Of a stretch of 34,795 nucleotides of DNA, positions 1-8,183 are shown piece after piece; within the stretch, counting starts at the first letter, position 1, and each line of letters opens with the position of its first letter. The notes under the pieces were generated by a model that saw only the letters and a list, made by a program, of their open reading frames with translations, was not told where the DNA came from and ran no database searches. The stretch covers positions 1-34,795 of the forward strand of contig JBKECY010000061.1 in NCBI GenBank assembly GCA_047975025.1. The letters run 5' to 3'. This stretch comes from JBKECY01 sp047975025. GTDB taxonomy: Bacteria; Bacillota; Clostridia; Lachnospirales; Lachnospiraceae. A program made the translations under genes and the position numbers.

Positions 1-48
1 ACTACATTTAGTGTAGTGTCTGGAAATACCATTTTTAAGTTATGCCGT

Positions 49-119
49 AGGGGATTGGTCAAATGGCATGACAGAAGTCTCCAAAACTTTTAGTGGGAGT
101 TCGATTCTCTCATCCCCTG
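49..119 (+). tRNA. tRNA-Trp (anticodon CCA)
   Basis: A complete cloverleaf can be folded by eye. The acceptor stem is 7 bp (AGGGGAT with ATCCCCT), the D stem GTCA/TGAC, the anticodon stem GAAGT/ACTTT with loop CTCCAAA, and the T arm GGGAG/CTCTC around TTCGATT. The anticodon read from the loop is CCA, which decodes UGG. The discriminator base is G. The three bases after it are TAC, so the CCA tail is not encoded and must be added by a nucleotidyltransferase. A rho-independent terminator follows within 10 bases. Confidence 0.95.
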
Positions 120-125
120 TACTAT

Positions 126-152
126 AAACCTTGAATATTCAAGGTTTTTTTT
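126..152 (+). terminator. Rho-independent terminator of tRNA-Trp
   Basis: A perfect 22-base palindrome at 126-147 (arms AAACCTTGAAT and ATTCAAGGTTT) runs into a T tract ending near 152. It lies just behind the tRNA and ends that transcript. Confidence 0.85.
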
Positions 153-201
153 ATTTGAATTGTATTATAAGTTGCATATTTTCAAAATGCACAAGCCAAT
201 A

Positions 202-232
202 TAAAAGCGGTATACCGTTTAAAGTATACCGC
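202..232 (-). terminator. Terminator of the zinc-ribbon gene
   Basis: Inverted repeat GCGGTATAC (207-215) and GTATACCGC (224-232). Read on the minus strand the stem is followed by TTTTAT. It lies about 50 bases beyond the stop of the minus-strand gene ending at 281, so it most likely ends that transcript. Confidence 0.7.
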
Positions 233-280
233 CTTGAATAGAAAAAATCCCTTTTCCATTCCTTCACTTCTAACATCTTC

Positions 281-466
281 TTATGTAATGTCATCCTGAT
301 CAGTTCTGACTAACTTGATTACCTGAACATACTCTTCGGTTCTACAAAATACGCGTTTGTAGCTGACAACATGCTCAGTATCAAGTATCTGATCACAACA
401 ACTACAAAAAAGATCACTGTTCTTTACTTCTTTATTACATTTCTTACAATATAGTATATTATTCAT
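281..466 (-). CDS. Small zinc-ribbon protein, 61 aa
   Basis: A 61-residue protein with two CxxC knuckles near the N-terminus: CKKC at residues 7-10 and CSCC around 21-24. This is the usual spacing of a zinc ribbon of the kind found at the start of many small Firmicutes proteins. The rest is short, polar and without a recognisable domain, so a zinc-stabilised fold is the only supported property and the function is unknown. The upstream match to a Shine-Dalgarno is weak (GGTGATG). An extended -10 promoter lies about 120 bases upstream and a terminator follows the stop, so it looks like a monocistronic gene. It could be the remnant of a larger zinc-ribbon membrane protein. Confidence 0.6.
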   Translation of the reverse strand: MNNILYCKKCNKEVKNSDLFCSCCDQILDTEHVVSYKRVFCRTEEYVQVIKLVRTDQDDIT

Positions 467-804
467 ATCGCATCACCATGTACCCTTTCAATTATATTTG
501 AAAACGGCACATTATATTTAGTAATCCGCAACATGATGTCATAGTATCATGAATTATATACTCGCATTTATTGTGTATATACATATTATAGCATATTTGT
601 TAAGTATTTCCATGTCATTTGTATTGCTTTTTGTATATTTTTTGATTAATAAAATATATCTTGCAACCTCACACATCTTATTTCCAACGATTTGAGGAGA
701 AACAGTGCATGAGGGCGAAAAAAAGCTAAAATGAAAACACCTCCTAAGTTTATTGCGTGACAAGCTATGAGGTGGCAGAAACAATTGTATTACCCCTCAG
801 TTCT
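467..804. other. Intergenic stretch with one promoter, no supported gene
   Basis: AT-rich sequence between two minus-strand genes. It holds the extended -10 element described separately. A minus-strand AGGAGGTG at about 729-736 is not followed by an ATG, GTG or TTG at the right distance; only ATT falls there, leading to a 27-codon frame without recognisable features. I call no gene. Confidence 0.5.
585..593 (-). promoter_or_regulatory. Extended -10 promoter for the zinc-ribbon gene
   Basis: On the minus strand the sequence reads TGCTATAAT, a consensus TATAAT with the TGn extension. No good -35 hexamer is present at 16-18 bases. It is the only strong promoter-like element upstream of the gene that ends at 281. 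Confidence 0.5.
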
Positions 805-1140
805 TTACGATTGATGCCTGTTTGGAAAATACCATCCCAGGTATTTCTTATTAATGGTCAATGTCCACACAAGAAAGATACTGATCGAAACAAAATATAC
901 CAGAAAAAAGAGTTGTGTATGATACAAGCACAGATAACTAAGTAATAATGTAAACAGACCAAGTACAGCATATGGCAGAGCGATTGCCTTCTGATAAGCG
1001 ATCCTTTCATTTTGGCTATTCAAAAATTGGCGAATGCGCTTAGAAACAAGGATTGAAAGATTCAAATGCAAAAAATTAAGTATAGCCAGGATAAGACAAA
1101 AAGAAGCAAGACATACAAGAATAATTTGATAATATTTCAT
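805..1140 (-). CDS. Small integral membrane protein, 111 aa
   Basis: The product has three hydrophobic stretches: residues about 5-30, 55-75 and 76-98. The first is at the N-terminus and is followed by the basic segment SKRIRQF, so it is predicted to sit in the cytoplasmic membrane. I recognise no named family; the size and layout resemble uncharacterised small membrane proteins of Clostridia. A good ribosome binding site (AAAGGAGT) precedes the ATG. The gene starts only 33 bases behind the radical SAM gene, so the two are probably cotranscribed. Whether it serves as the substrate, transporter or partner of the radical SAM protein cannot be told from the sequence. Confidence 0.65.
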   Translation of the reverse strand: MKYYQIILVCLASFCLILAILNFLHLNLSILVSKRIRQFLNSQNERIAYQKAIALPYAVLGLFTLLLSYLCLYHTQLFFLVYFVSISIFLVWTLTINKKYLGWYFPNRHQS

Positions 1141-1173
1141 AAGTACTCCTTTAAACTATAAATATAGCAGTTA

Positions 1174-2181
1174 TTAGAATCGTTCCAGTAGTTCCTCTGC
1201 ATAGGCATCAATGTCAGTCGGCATTCCCTGTTTCATTTCGCCGCACTTAGAACAAAATGGCCAGGCAATCCGTTCTCCGCCTAGAAACTTGCATTGAAAC
1301 TGCCATAACCGTATACTGTTCCAAATCTTAGCTGGTGTGACATGGGCACCTAATTCTCTTCCTAGAATCAATTTCCGTTTCCAGTCAAAGCGGCACATAC
1401 TGTAGGTTCCATCCGAATTAATTACCTGTTCATAAAAAATATAAGGACAGACTTTGACCTCAGATGCTTCATAGCCCATCAGGCCGATTGAATCATCAAT
1501 AGGTATTTCTTCCTGAGCGAACGTTGGCCAATAATCGATGGGATATTCGATACATACTCCATCTGCATAGTCTCCGAAAGTGTCGTAGAATTGTTGCTTT
1601 TGCTCTTCGTCGAGCACCGCACCGCTTATTTTAATATTAATTTCACATTGCTGCTTATTTGTATAGAGAAACTTAATATTGTCTACAAATTTTTGAAAAT
1701 CCAGCTTATATCTTGAAAAATCTTTGTATTGTTCCGCATTCATTCCTTCTACGGAAATATTAATACGATCAATGCCTGCCTCAATCAGGCGCAGGCTTAG
1801 TTCCGGAGTCAGCAGTGAGCCGTTCGTGGTCGTGTCTACTTTTTCACAGTGACCGGACTCTTTGGCATAGCGAATCATTTCTGGCAGTTTTGGATTGAGC
1901 AGTGGTTCACCATCTTTATACAGGCGGATTACCTTTACTTTTTCTTCATAATCGGATAACGAATCAATAATATTTGTATACATTGTATAATCCATGATTC
2001 CATGCCATCTGCCTGCCGTAGATTTCATCAGGGCATGATCTCCGGTCGGACAGAATTTGCATTGAAAATTGCACATATCACATGGATCAATATAGATGAC
2101 ATGCGGTGTTCTGAGCGGAATCATGGCTCGAAGTGTTTCCCGGTCGTATACGTCAATACGTGGTTTGATTACAGCTTTCAT
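1174..2181 (-). CDS. Radical SAM/SPASM domain protein, 335 aa
   Basis: Radical SAM enzymes use a [4Fe-4S] cluster to cleave S-adenosylmethionine and start radical chemistry. The cluster motif CxxxCxxC is clear at residues 37-44 (CNFQCKFC), after a start typical of SPASM-type maturases. Downstream are the GEPLLNP segment, the usual glycine motif of the SAM site, and TTTNGSLL. The C-terminal third is cysteine-rich (CPYIFYEQ near residue 245, MCRFDW, and FCSKCGEM near the end), as expected of a SPASM domain binding auxiliary clusters. The start is supported by TAGGAGGGACC just upstream of the ATG. SPASM proteins modify peptides, enzymes or small molecules; no precursor peptide is visible next door, so the substrate is unknown. 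Confidence 0.9.
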   Translation of the reverse strand: MKAVIKPRIDVYDRETLRAMIPLRTPHVIYIDPCDMCNFQCKFCPTGDHALMKSTAGRWHGIMDYTMYTNIIDSLSDYEEKVKVIRLYKDGEPLLNPKLPEMIRYAKESGHCEKVDTTTNGSLLTPELSLRLIEAGIDRINISVEGMNAEQYKDFSRYKLDFQKFVDNIKFLYTNKQQCEINIKISGAVLDEEQKQQFYDTFGDYADGVCIEYPIDYWPTFAQEEIPIDDSIGLMGYEASEVKVCPYIFYEQVINSDGTYSMCRFDWKRKLILGRELGAHVTPAKIWNSIRLWQFQCKFLGGERIAWPFCSKCGEMKQGMPTDIDAYAEELLERF

Positions 2182-2280
2182 ATGGTCCCTCCTAAGGTCG
2201 GTTTGCGTATGCTATTACTTTACCAATAATATTAAAATATTACAATAGTGATAAATGGCATACGTATATACGTCTTAAGC

Positions 2281-2790
2281 TTAGAAGTGATAACGAACAA
2301 GTTTTTCGTTATAATATAATCTGCTGGGATGCTTTGGTTTGGCACCGGAAGTACATTCAATACAGTATATTTTATCTTTGTGTTTTTTCAGAATTTCCAA
2401 AGCTTCTTTTTTTTCTTCAAGATACTTGTGTTCCATACCCCAGGCAATCAAAATTGCATCCGCAGCTTCAAATTGTGTCATGTAGCTTTGAAAATTTGTT
2501 TTTCTGATTTGAGTTGTATTATATGGATATGATACGTAATGTTCAAATAAATTGAGCATGAAATATTCGCAGAAGCCATAGGCTTCTAAAAAGCGCCCTA
2601 ATCTGGATATGGTATTATCGCTTTTGCACTGATTAGTTCTGCTAGGATGAATGCCGATTGCAATTGCTTTTTTATGCCCATCAGCCTGCCAATATGCGGT
2701 TAGATGTTTCCGACCATTTTCATCTGCTGTCTGCAACGGATTCCGCAGTTCGATACTTAAAGTACGTTTGATTTCCCATAGTTTTTCCAT
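2281..2790 (-). CDS. DUF1643 domain-containing protein, 169 aa
   Basis: The order of motifs fits DUF1643: an early IGIHPSRTN in place of the usual LNPS, then ISRLGRFLEAYG, MLNLFEHYVS, AILIAWGM, and the C-terminal PKHPSRLYY. The family is widespread, soluble and of unknown biochemical function; members often sit in accessory regions. The length of 169 residues is normal, so the gene looks intact. The ATG follows a G-rich ribosome binding site (GGGGGTGAGG). A gap of about 100 bases separates it from the radical SAM gene downstream; the gap contains the perfect palindrome ACGTATATACGT at 2262-2273. Confidence 0.8.
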   Translation of the reverse strand: MEKLWEIKRTLSIELRNPLQTADENGRKHLTAYWQADGHKKAIAIGIHPSRTNQCKSDNTISRLGRFLEAYGFCEYFMLNLFEHYVSYPYNTTQIRKTNFQSYMTQFEAADAILIAWGMEHKYLEEKKEALEILKKHKDKIYCIECTSGAKPKHPSRLYYNEKLVRYHF

Positions 2791-3347
2791 TCCTCACCCC
2801 CATACAAATCTTGTAGTATTTTTTGTATGATTTTATCTTAGCACTGGAAAAGTACGTTCGCAATAACCAAAATTGTATGATTTGATGTCATTTATGTTGT
2901 TGACCGTTGCTGGCCTCCAAAATCAACAAAATTTTTTTTCATGCAAAGAATGCAAGAATCCCGAACCTACAAGGAAATGTGCAAAGAGCGTATTCTATAC
3001 AGAAAAGGTTGAAGTGGAGAGGGGGTAAATTTAGGTGTATAATTCTTTCAGAGGGATTATGTAAGGCGCTTGTGACACCCGATTTGTACTATATCTGTAC
3101 TATCACAAATCGGGTGTTATCAGCGTCGCATTGCGGTAAAGAAAGGAATTGAACGCTATGAAGACAGGCAAGTACAAATGACCTAACAAGAACGTGCGAC
3201 TGCTTTTAATACAACAAAGGTATATTTTAAAGTATTGTGTAATCTACTGAGGATGTGGCAAAGAATACGAAATGTATGGGGAAATCCTGTCCAGTCATAT
3301 AGGTGGAATATATTCCTTGATATATATGCAATATGGAGGTTGATATT
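2791..3347. other. Gene-poor stretch with a long inverted repeat
   Basis: No convincing gene. The 81-codon plus-strand frame at 2907-3152 lacks a ribosome binding site and family features. The clearest structure is an inverted repeat with 13-bp perfect arms at 3075-3087 and 3105-3117, extended imperfectly outwards to about 3066-3127. It is not followed by a T tract. A 7-codon frame at 3159-3182 (MKTGKYK then stop) behind AAAGGAATTG looks like the truncated start of something lost. The stretch may be the scar of a decayed mobile element, but no transposase is recognisable. Confidence 0.4.
2835..2863 (-). promoter_or_regulatory. Possible promoter of the DUF1643 gene
   Basis: On the minus strand, TTGCGA (2863-2858), a 17-base spacer and TAAGAT (2840-2835). 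Each hexamer has four or five consensus bases and the gene starts 45 bases downstream. Confidence 0.4.
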
Positions 3348-3473
<126 letters not shown>

Positions 3474-3511
3474 ACCTGTCGATTTTTTCGTACGCATATA
3501 TACAAATCTAT

Positions 3512-3547
3512 AGACGCTTACTCATGCTATGTTATATGAGCGCGTCT
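3512..3547 (+). promoter_or_regulatory. Hairpin between the CAGA repeat and the surface protein start
   Basis: Arms AGACGC...CTCAT (3512-3525) and ATGAG...GCGTCT (3536-3547) give 11 paired bases with a small internal loop. A T-rich tract (TATATATTTTTTT) follows about 12 bases later, before the AUG. It could act as a leaky terminator or as a block to ribosome access. Two of the three leader frames stop before or at its 5' edge; the third translates through it. Confidence 0.4.
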
Positions 3548-3598
3548 GTTTGCGTTTATTTATATATTTTTTTAAACATGAGTGAATAGAGGGTCAAA

Positions 3599-6016
3599 AT
3601 GAAAAAACAAGTTCAAAATAAGTTAAAGAAGATGATAAGCGTACTGCTTGTAACCGTAGTTATCTTCACAAGTGCAGGCTTACCATCCCAAGTAATATGT
3701 GCAGAAGATTCAGTCGTTCTGGATTCTTTTCTTAACGAAACAGAAGTAACCACAACAATTACAGTTGAAGAAGAAACACCTCAGAACGAAATTCCTTTTC
3801 TCAACTCCGGACAGTTTCATGTTGAGGGCACACCGACTGAGGACGTAGTCGACCTTACCCTGACATACCAGTGTGATACCTATGACCCTTCTACAGTGGG
3901 TACATATACGTTTCATATCGTCTTACCGGATGGGTACATAAATAAAGGGGATGGTACGAATATTTATGGTAGTGTGGACGTTGTGGTGCAAGCAGCACCA
4001 CAAGCAGACCCTGTACAGCATACCGATATTGAAACGTTGGTAGATATAGAGCAAAACACTACAGAGCAAAGCGCTACAGAGGAAAGCACTACAGAGCAAA
4101 CTACTACAGAGCAAAGCAGCACAGCCCGGAGATCTTCCAGGGCAGCAGTTTCACCGATGGATACGCTCGCCTGGCTGCAGTTCTCTGCCGACCAGACGAC
4201 AATCACAGGTTTCAACTACGTGGCAGGTGTCTCGCCCTCCGAGATCACGATCCCCAAGTACGGCCCCGACGGGGTGACGCTCATCACGGCCATCGGCAAC
4301 AGCGCGTTTTCGGGATGCGCCTTGACCACGGTACAGTTCGAGACGGGCAGCGCCATCACGTCCCTCGGCTCGACTGCCTTCCAGAATAATCTTTTCACCG
4401 CGATAAGCCTGCCGGGTACGGTGCAGACGATCGGGAACAGTGCGTTCCAGGGCTGCTCTCAGCTGGCGTCGATAGATTTGTCTAATCTCAGCCTGGCGAG
4501 GATTAACAATGGCGTCTTGCGGGACTGCGCTCTCACCTCCCTAACGCTTCCGGATGGGTTGCTGTCTATTGGCGATGACGCCTTCCGTGGATGCGGCAGA
4601 TTGTCCTACATAAAGATACCGGCATCGGTGACTACAATTACAGGAAGCTTTACCTTCAATGGTATGGCCAGCAACTCCGTCATCGACCTGACCGACCACG
4701 AACCCGGCAGCATCGCCAACGGTGCATGGGGAGCCTCCGATAGCATCGTGCGCTGGGCATCCAGCGGCAACGCCAACTCGTCGATCTTCGTGTTCAACCA
4801 AGCCACCGGCAAGATTTGCGGCATCAAGGAGAGCGTGGGCAATGCCCAGGCGACCGGCTCTATGAACATTACCATTCCGGCGACCATCGACGGTGTGACG
4901 GTTACCGGTCTGGCCGACGGTGCCTTCGGCTCCCGCCCAGCCAACCAAAAGCTCAAGACGGTGACCTTCGCGTCGGGCGTTTCGATGACGTCCATCCCGA
5001 TGGAGACTTTCCGGGACTGTAACTATCTGACCTCCGTCACCAACATCCCGGAGGGGGTGACCATGGTGGGTACGGAAGCTTTCTACTTTTCTAGGGCTCT
5101 GACCAGTATCACCTTGCCCGCCTCCTTGATTACGGTGCAAGCCAGCGCTTTCCGTGGCACGAATGCCCTCCGAAGTGTGACCTTTCTGGGGGATCAGGTA
5201 ACGTTCATCCATTCAGGTGCGTTCTCCAACACAGGAACGGTTTTGACCGATATCTATCTCACGGAGATGGACCAGGGCTCGGTCGCAGGCGCTCCTTGGA
5301 GTGCGGGTTATGCCACCGTCCACTGGAAAGACGCCGACGTGCCGCCCGAGATCGTGACCGACGACACGGGGCTGTGGCGGTTCAATACGGTCACGCACGC
5401 CATTTCCGCCTATCTCGGTTCCACGGGAACGAACGTGAACCTGGTCGTACCCGCCACACTTGCCTACCGTGGCACGGACTACGCCATCACAACCGTCGGC
5501 GTCAACGGCCAGGGAGTCATCTCCCAAAGCCCCAAGACGCTGAAGAGCCTGACCATCTCCGACGGCATCACGGTCATCGAAGCGAGTAGTTTTCTGGGCG
5601 TATCCATCGGCACCTTGGACCTGGGCAATACCGTTCAAAGAATATCCATTAATGCCTTCCAAAGCTGCGGCCTGAAAACCCTGACCCTGCCGGACTCGCT
5701 TTTGATCCTTAGAGGTGAAGCATTCAGAAGCAACAACCTCTCAGGTGAGATTACCATCCCCGGTAACGTGACTTCTATAGAACAAGCCGCTTTCTCCGAC
5801 AACCCCAACATCAAGCGGTTCACTATCAAGCAGTACCGCATCCACGCATCGGATCCGGGTGCCTACGACGACGCGGCAGGACTGTACAAGAAGGCCCCCC
5901 GCCGGTGTCCAGGACAGCGCCCCGTTCGGCGCCACTCAGGCAGCCAGAGCGGTCTACTACATGGACGACCCCCATCCGATATGGACGCCCATCGTCGAGG
6001 TGGATACCGCCAATAA
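3599..6016 (+). CDS. 5' reading frame of the surface protein: signal peptide and BspA-like leucine-rich repeats, 805 aa
   Basis: MKKQVQNKLKK followed by a hydrophobic core and a cleavage-like ICAED gives a secretion signal in the first 36 residues. Residues about 150-180 are a TTEQ/TTEES linker. From about 195 on there are repeats of the form IGNSAFSGC...L..V.F, the TpLRR/BspA type used by gut bacteria for binding host surfaces or other cells. The start is preceded by AGAGGG five bases from the ATG. Past codon 766 the frame becomes nonsense (RRCPGQRPVRRHSG) because of the six-C run at 5895-5900. As read, this frame would give a secreted fragment without a wall anchor. Codon choice shifts to GC-rich from about base 4125. 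Confidence 0.75.
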   Translation: MKKQVQNKLKKMISVLLVTVVIFTSAGLPSQVICAEDSVVLDSFLNETEVTTTITVEEETPQNEIPFLNSGQFHVEGTPTEDVVDLTLTYQCDTYDPSTVGTYTFHIVLPDGYINKGDGTNIYGSVDVVVQAAPQADPVQHTDIETLVDIEQNTTEQSATEESTTEQTTTEQSSTARRSSRAAVSPMDTLAWLQFSADQTTITGFNYVAGVSPSEITIPKYGPDGVTLITAIGNSAFSGCALTTVQFETGSAITSLGSTAFQNNLFTAISLPGTVQTIGNSAFQGCSQLASIDLSNLSLARINNGVLRDCALTSLTLPDGLLSIGDDAFRGCGRLSYIKIPASVTTITGSFTFNGMASNSVIDLTDHEPGSIANGAWGASDSIVRWASSGNANSSIFVFNQATGKICGIKESVGNAQATGSMNITIPATIDGVTVTGLADGAFGSRPANQKLKTVTFASGVSMTSIPMETFRDCNYLTSVTNIPEGVTMVGTEAFYFSRALTSITLPASLITVQASAFRGTNALRSVTFLGDQVTFIHSGAFSNTGTVLTDIYLTEMDQGSVAGAPWSAGYATVHWKDADVPPEIVTDDTGLWRFNTVTHAISAYLGSTGTNVNLVVPATLAYRGTDYAITTVGVNGQGVISQSPKTLKSLTISDGITVIEASSFLGVSIGTLDLGNTVQRISINAFQSCGLKTLTLPDSLLILRGEAFRSNNLSGEITIPGNVTSIEQAAFSDNPNIKRFTIKQYRIHASDPGAYDDAAGLYKKAPRRCPGQRPVRRHSGSQSGLLHGRPPSDMDAHRRGGYRQ

Positions 6017-8183
6017 CCGTGTCATCATCCGCATGGCAGTCAAGATGAGCGACAACACGGTGTTGGCGAGCCTTGCCAACGATGCCGGTAGCCCCGCGTT
6101 AAGCGACGTGTCGATAGCCGCCCTCGGTCAGAACGTCTCGGTCGCCGACATGGTTATCACCGGCACCGTCGGTAACGGCTCCTATACCTTCATGGTCCAC
6201 TCTGACCTCTACGGCCTGGACTACTACCGCACCGTCGACATCGATAGCTTCCATACCGTGACTTACGACGGTAACGGCTACACGGGCGGTGCCGTCCCGG
6301 CAGACACCATGAGCTACGTAGAGGGCTATGCGCTCACCTTGCCGGTGGAAAGGCATATCATCGGCGGTACCTTCACGCTCACAAAGACCGATGCGGTATG
6401 GATTGGCTGGTCACCGACGCAAAGTGCGGTCCTGACCAGCCAAGCAGACGAGGACAATCTCGGGCTCTCAGATACCTACACCATCCCCGACCAAAATTCG
6501 CGGCTCTTCGCTGTGTGGGCGGAGGATCTCAACCACAACGACATACCCGACTATAAGGAGGGCAGGTTCACCGTCGTCTACGACCGCAACGGCGCGACGG
6601 GCGGGAGGAGCCCGGCCTCGCTCGTCGACATCTTGGAAGGTGATCCCACCGCCCTTTCCGTGACCGGGGGTACGCTCAGTATGCCGGGCTATCACTTCGC
6701 GGGGTGGAGTGCCACCGCCGCCCCCAATAAGCTTGCAGCCGACGACCCCGCACGTCTCATCACGAGCGTGACGGCCGACGCAAGCGACTTCGGCCCCACC
6801 GATAGCTGGGTCTACCGCGTCTATGCCGTGTGGGTGGCCAACACCTATACCGTGACCTATGATCCTGGTGCGGGCATGGGCACGATGACCGACCAGAGTG
6901 CCACCTACGACCAGAGCCTCACCTTGTTTGCCAATACCTTCACGCGCACCGGCTATCACTTCGTAGGCTGGGACACCGACGGCGACACCGACACCGTCGA
7001 GTATGCCGATGCTATGGCATTTACCTACCAGTACGTAGGCAATCTCGACCTCGTGGCCACCTGGGTGGCCGACACCTATACGATAAGCTATGCGGGTCTT
7101 GGGGCATCAAGCTTCGATCCTACCAACCCTAACCCGACCGCCTACACGGTCGAGGACACCTTCCCGATAGCGATTGACAATGAGCCAACAAAAGCAGGTT
7201 ATACGTTTGAAGGCTGGGTTGCGGAGTATGCAGATGGAACAGTGACGGATGTCACCAAACCATATGGCATACCGGCAGGAACGACAGGAGATATTGCATT
7301 AACAGCTGTATGGTCACTGAATGATTACAATATTACGTATGAGTATGATGGAGGAACAGCTCCGGCAACCGCCAATCCAACGGACTACAATGTAGAAGAC
7401 ACCTTCCCGATAGCGATTGATAATGAGCCGACGAAAGCAGGTTATGCGTTTGAAGGCTGGACAGTAGACTATGCAGATGCAGCCTTAACGGATATTACCA
7501 CAGCAACGAAGCCATATAGTATATCGGCAGGAACAACAGGAGATATTGCCTTAACAGCGGTATGGTCACCGGTGGTCTACACGGTCAGCTACGCAGGTCT
7601 CACTGGTGTGATGACGCAACCCACTCCGAAACCCACGAACTACACGGTCGAGGACACCTTCCCGATAGCCATCGGTAACCCGACCAAGACCGGCTACACC
7701 TTCACGGGCTGGACGGTGGACTACGCTAACCCGGCTCTGACCGACGTCACGACCCCGACCACGGTCTACAGCGTGCCTGCGTCCACCACCGGAGACATAG
7801 CCCTTACCGCCAACTGGTCACCGGTGGCCTACACGGTCAGCTACGCAGGTCTCACCGGTGTGACGACGCAACCCACTCCGAAACCCACGAGCTACACGGT
7901 CGAGGACACCTTCCCGATAGCCGTCGGTAACCCGACCAAGATCGGCTACACCTTCACGGGCTGGACGGTGGACTACGCTAACCCCTCCCTGACCGACGTC
8001 ACGACCCCGCTCCTGACCTACAGCATCCCGGCGAATACCACCGGCGATGTCGCCCTGACGGCGAACTGGAGCCTCGATGACTACAATATTACTTATGATT
8101 ATGATAGAGGAACAGCTCCGGCAACCGCCAATCCAACGGGCTACAATGTAGAAGACACCTTCCCGATAGCGATTGACAATTAG
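5859..8183 (+). CDS. Middle reading frame of the surface protein: connecting region and InlB-type repeats
   Basis: This frame continues the 5' frame one base out of register and has no ribosome binding site of its own, so it is a fragment rather than an independent gene; meaningful sequence begins at the C tract near 5900. It encodes the linker GVQDSAPFGATQAARA, a region with the SFHTVTYDGNGYTGG signature, then InlB B-type repeats ending in the TGDIALTAVWS motif. It stops at TAG 8181-8183 in the middle of repeat seven, where the other copies have GAG. Bases 7165-7565 are AT-rich; most of the rest is GC-rich. Confidence 0.6.
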   Translation: MPTTTRQDCTRRPPAGVQDSAPFGATQAARAVYYMDDPHPIWTPIVEVDTANNRVIIRMAVKMSDNTVLASLANDAGSPALSDVSIAALGQNVSVADMVITGTVGNGSYTFMVHSDLYGLDYYRTVDIDSFHTVTYDGNGYTGGAVPADTMSYVEGYALTLPVERHIIGGTFTLTKTDAVWIGWSPTQSAVLTSQADEDNLGLSDTYTIPDQNSRLFAVWAEDLNHNDIPDYKEGRFTVVYDRNGATGGRSPASLVDILEGDPTALSVTGGTLSMPGYHFAGWSATAAPNKLAADDPARLITSVTADASDFGPTDSWVYRVYAVWVANTYTVTYDPGAGMGTMTDQSATYDQSLTLFANTFTRTGYHFVGWDTDGDTDTVEYADAMAFTYQYVGNLDLVATWVADTYTISYAGLGASSFDPTNPNPTAYTVEDTFPIAIDNEPTKAGYTFEGWVAEYADGTVTDVTKPYGIPAGTTGDIALTAVWSLNDYNITYEYDGGTAPATANPTDYNVEDTFPIAIDNEPTKAGYAFEGWTVDYADAALTDITTATKPYSISAGTTGDIALTAVWSPVVYTVSYAGLTGVMTQPTPKPTNYTVEDTFPIAIGNPTKTGYTFTGWTVDYANPALTDVTTPTTVYSVPASTTGDIALTANWSPVAYTVSYAGLTGVTTQPTPKPTSYTVEDTFPIAVGNPTKIGYTFTGWTVDYANPSLTDVTTPLLTYSIPANTTGDVALTANWSLDDYNITYDYDRGTAPATANPTGYNVEDTFPIAIDN

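Noticed and set aside
554..784. 76-codon minus-strand frame
   Set aside because: It starts at a non-ATG codon without a ribosome binding site; the AGGAGGTG inside it is followed by ATT, not a usual start codon. It also covers the promoter of the zinc-ribbon gene.
2907..3152. 81-codon plus-strand frame
   Set aside because: There is no ribosome binding site and no family features, and it runs through the inverted repeat.
4541..5662. Long minus-strand frames opposite the leucine-rich repeats
   Set aside because: They are shadows of GC-rich repeated codons; the plus strand encodes clear BspA-type repeats.
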